A DNA stretch of 5,951 nucleotides. Origin: Verrucomicrobiota bacterium (lineage in GTDB: Bacteria > Verrucomicrobiota > Verrucomicrobiia > Methylacidiphilales > Verrucolacustridaceae). Shown one piece after another: positions 5,208 through 5,951 of this stretch. The DNA is taken from contig RGYX01000065.1 in the NCBI GenBank assembly GCA_010031845.1, positions 1 to 5,951 of the forward strand, given 5' to 3'. Below the pieces are notes generated by a model. That model made no database searches. It was not told where the DNA came from and was given only the letters and a program-made list of their open reading frames with translations. Made by a program: the position numbers and the translations under genes. Positions within the stretch are counted from its first letter, which is position 1, and each line of letters starts with the position of its first letter.

Positions 5208-5951
5208 GGTCGGGTCGGTGGGATCAGGGGAACGGGGGACTGACCGTCCGGATAGGCGCGCCATTTTTCCCAGAGGGGCGCCATATCGGTAGGGCGAAAG
5301 GTGTCGGCATACATCGCGTAAAGATCCCGGATCAGGGTGCGAATTTCGGAGGCGGGGGCAAAATTTTCCGATTCGCGACCCACGCGGCGAATGATGGGGG
5401 TCATGGGGATGGGTTGCGGACCGCCGGAGGCGTCGATGGCGGAGGGTTCACGGAAGTCGGGTTGCAGGTACGGCATCTCATGGGGATCCACCTTGAGATA
5501 GCCGGCTTTTTCGTAGGCGAGCAGGCGGATGTTGCGGGCTTCATCCTTCCCGTCGGGAAACTCCATTTCGCCAGCCAAGGTGATGGGGGCGTGCAGAGCG
5601 TGGCGCGCGCGGGCCAGAAGGGTGCGGGCAGTTTCCACGGGAAAGGCCCGCATCCAGCCGGCGAGGCCGGAGCGCCGGTAGGCAGGATCGATCCATAGGT
5701 GGGAGAGGTGAACGGTACAGGCGGCGCGCTCCGGGGGGGCGTGAACGATCGCCGTATAGTCACGGACCGCGGCGACCTGATCTTTCGGATCGAGAGCGAG
5801 GATCATGGCGTAATGAAAAAGCGGTTTGCCGGCTGTGGGTTGGGCGCGGTTCCATTGAAAACGGTGTTCGAGGACGGTGCGGGTTTCCATTTCTCCGCGG
5901 GGCCCGAAAAGCTCCGTAAGTTTTTGGAAGCCGATTTCGAATAGGGGATCT
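5204..5951 (-). CDS. GNAT-family N-acetyltransferase, 5' end beyond the window (partial)
   Basis: Probable acetyl-CoA-dependent N-acetyltransferase, cytoplasmic. The first Met in frame is at 5890, but the frame stays open to the window edge. The 20 codons before that Met read as ordinary protein (FEIGFQKLTELFGPRGE), and the only purine-rich stretch before it (GGAGAA) is too close to serve as an SD, so I annotate a 5'-partial gene with 248 visible residues. Numbering from Met5890, a GNAT motif A lies at about 62-76 (HLSHLWIDPAYRRSGLA, with the acetyl-CoA pyrophosphate loop R-R-S-G-L-A). A motif B-like segment at about 120-131 reads N-I-R-L-L-A-Y-E-K-A-G-Y. A C-terminal tail of about 80 residues (FRPTDMAPLWEKW) goes beyond the GNAT fold and I do not recognise it. 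The TGA overlaps the deacetylase ATG in an ATGA, so the two are probably co-translated. The substrate is unknown; a polyamine is suggested only by the neighbours. Confidence 0.78.
   Translation of the reverse strand, partial: DPLFEIGFQKLTELFGPRGEMETRTVLEHRFQWNRAQPTAGKPLFHYAMILALDPKDQVAAVRDYTAIVHAPPERAACTVHLSHLWIDPAYRRSGLAGWMRAFPVETARTLLARARHALHAPITLAGEMEFPDGKDEARNIRLLAYEKAGYLKVDPHEMPYLQPDFREPSAIDASGGPQPIPMTPIIRRVGRESENFAPASEIRTLIRDLYAMYADTFRPTDMAPLWEKWRAYPDGQSPVPLIPPTRP

Larger units (their letters stand above)
24..5951 (-). other. Predicted single operon: GNAT, deacetylase, aldehyde dehydrogenase, potC, potD, potB
   Basis: Six genes run in the same direction with junctions of -4, -11, +27, -4 and +7 bases. 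Two junctions are ATGA stop/start overlaps (5207-5204 and 2000-1997). No internal terminator-like hairpin or promoter was noticed in the two short gaps. The promoter must lie beyond position 5951. Co-transcription is inferred from spacing; the 27-base gap before potC is the only place where a break seems possible. Confidence 0.75.

Noticed and set aside
5208..5264. Upstream ATG at 5264 as the deacetylase start
   Set aside because: It adds 19 Arg/Pro/Ser-rich residues unlike the family N-terminus and would overlap the acetyltransferase gene by 61 bases; the ATG at 5207 gives a family-like start and an ATGA junction.
5204..5890. Acetyltransferase as a complete 228-residue gene starting at 5890
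   Set aside because: The frame continues without a stop to the window edge with protein-like sequence, and no properly spaced SD precedes 5890, so a 5'-partial gene is more likely.

Overview
The window is one densely packed stretch in which every supported gene lies on the minus strand, so it is transcribed from high to low coordinates. Read in that direction it encodes: a GNAT-type acetyltransferase whose 5' end runs off the window (5951-5204); a zinc-dependent deacetylase of the histone deacetylase/acetylpolyamine amidohydrolase superfamily (5207-4284); an AstD-like NAD(P)-dependent aldehyde dehydrogenase (4294-2864); and three of the four parts of a spermidine/putrescine-type ABC importer, namely permease PotC (2836-1997), lipoprotein binding protein PotD (2000-921) and permease PotB (914-24). 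Neighbouring genes overlap by 4 or 11 bases or are separated by 7 or 27 bases. This suggests a single operon with translational coupling. No promoter, terminator, RNA gene, mobile element, CRISPR array or gene-free stretch over 30 bases was seen.

The likely common theme is uptake and processing of polyamines or acylated amines. PotD would capture the substrate outside the inner membrane and PotB/PotC would carry it across. The deacetylase could remove an acyl group, the aldehyde dehydrogenase could oxidise an aldehyde formed during breakdown of the carbon chain, and the GNAT enzyme could put the acyl group back on. Membership of these families is clear from motifs. The pathway itself is inference, because no aminotransferase, amine oxidase or ABC ATPase (PotA) lies inside the window. 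PotA would have to be encoded below position 24 or elsewhere.

The organism is probably a Gram-negative bacterium of moderate to high GC, since PotD has a lipobox signal peptide typical of a periplasm-facing lipoprotein. Only potD has an obvious Shine-Dalgarno sequence, and sparse SD use is common in groups such as Verrucomicrobiota and Bacteroidota. I cannot assign a phylum with confidence. Hand counts of sampled 60-base lines give about 43-65% GC in the transporter half and about 57-77% in the enzyme half, and the plus (non-coding) strand is richer in G than in C in most of them.

I found no clearly new system. The points most worth a second look are the acetyltransferase/deacetylase pair leading a polyamine-importer operon, the class IV (HDAC11)-like features of the deacetylase, the substitutions in the PotD ligand pocket, and the C-D-B gene order without an ATPase.
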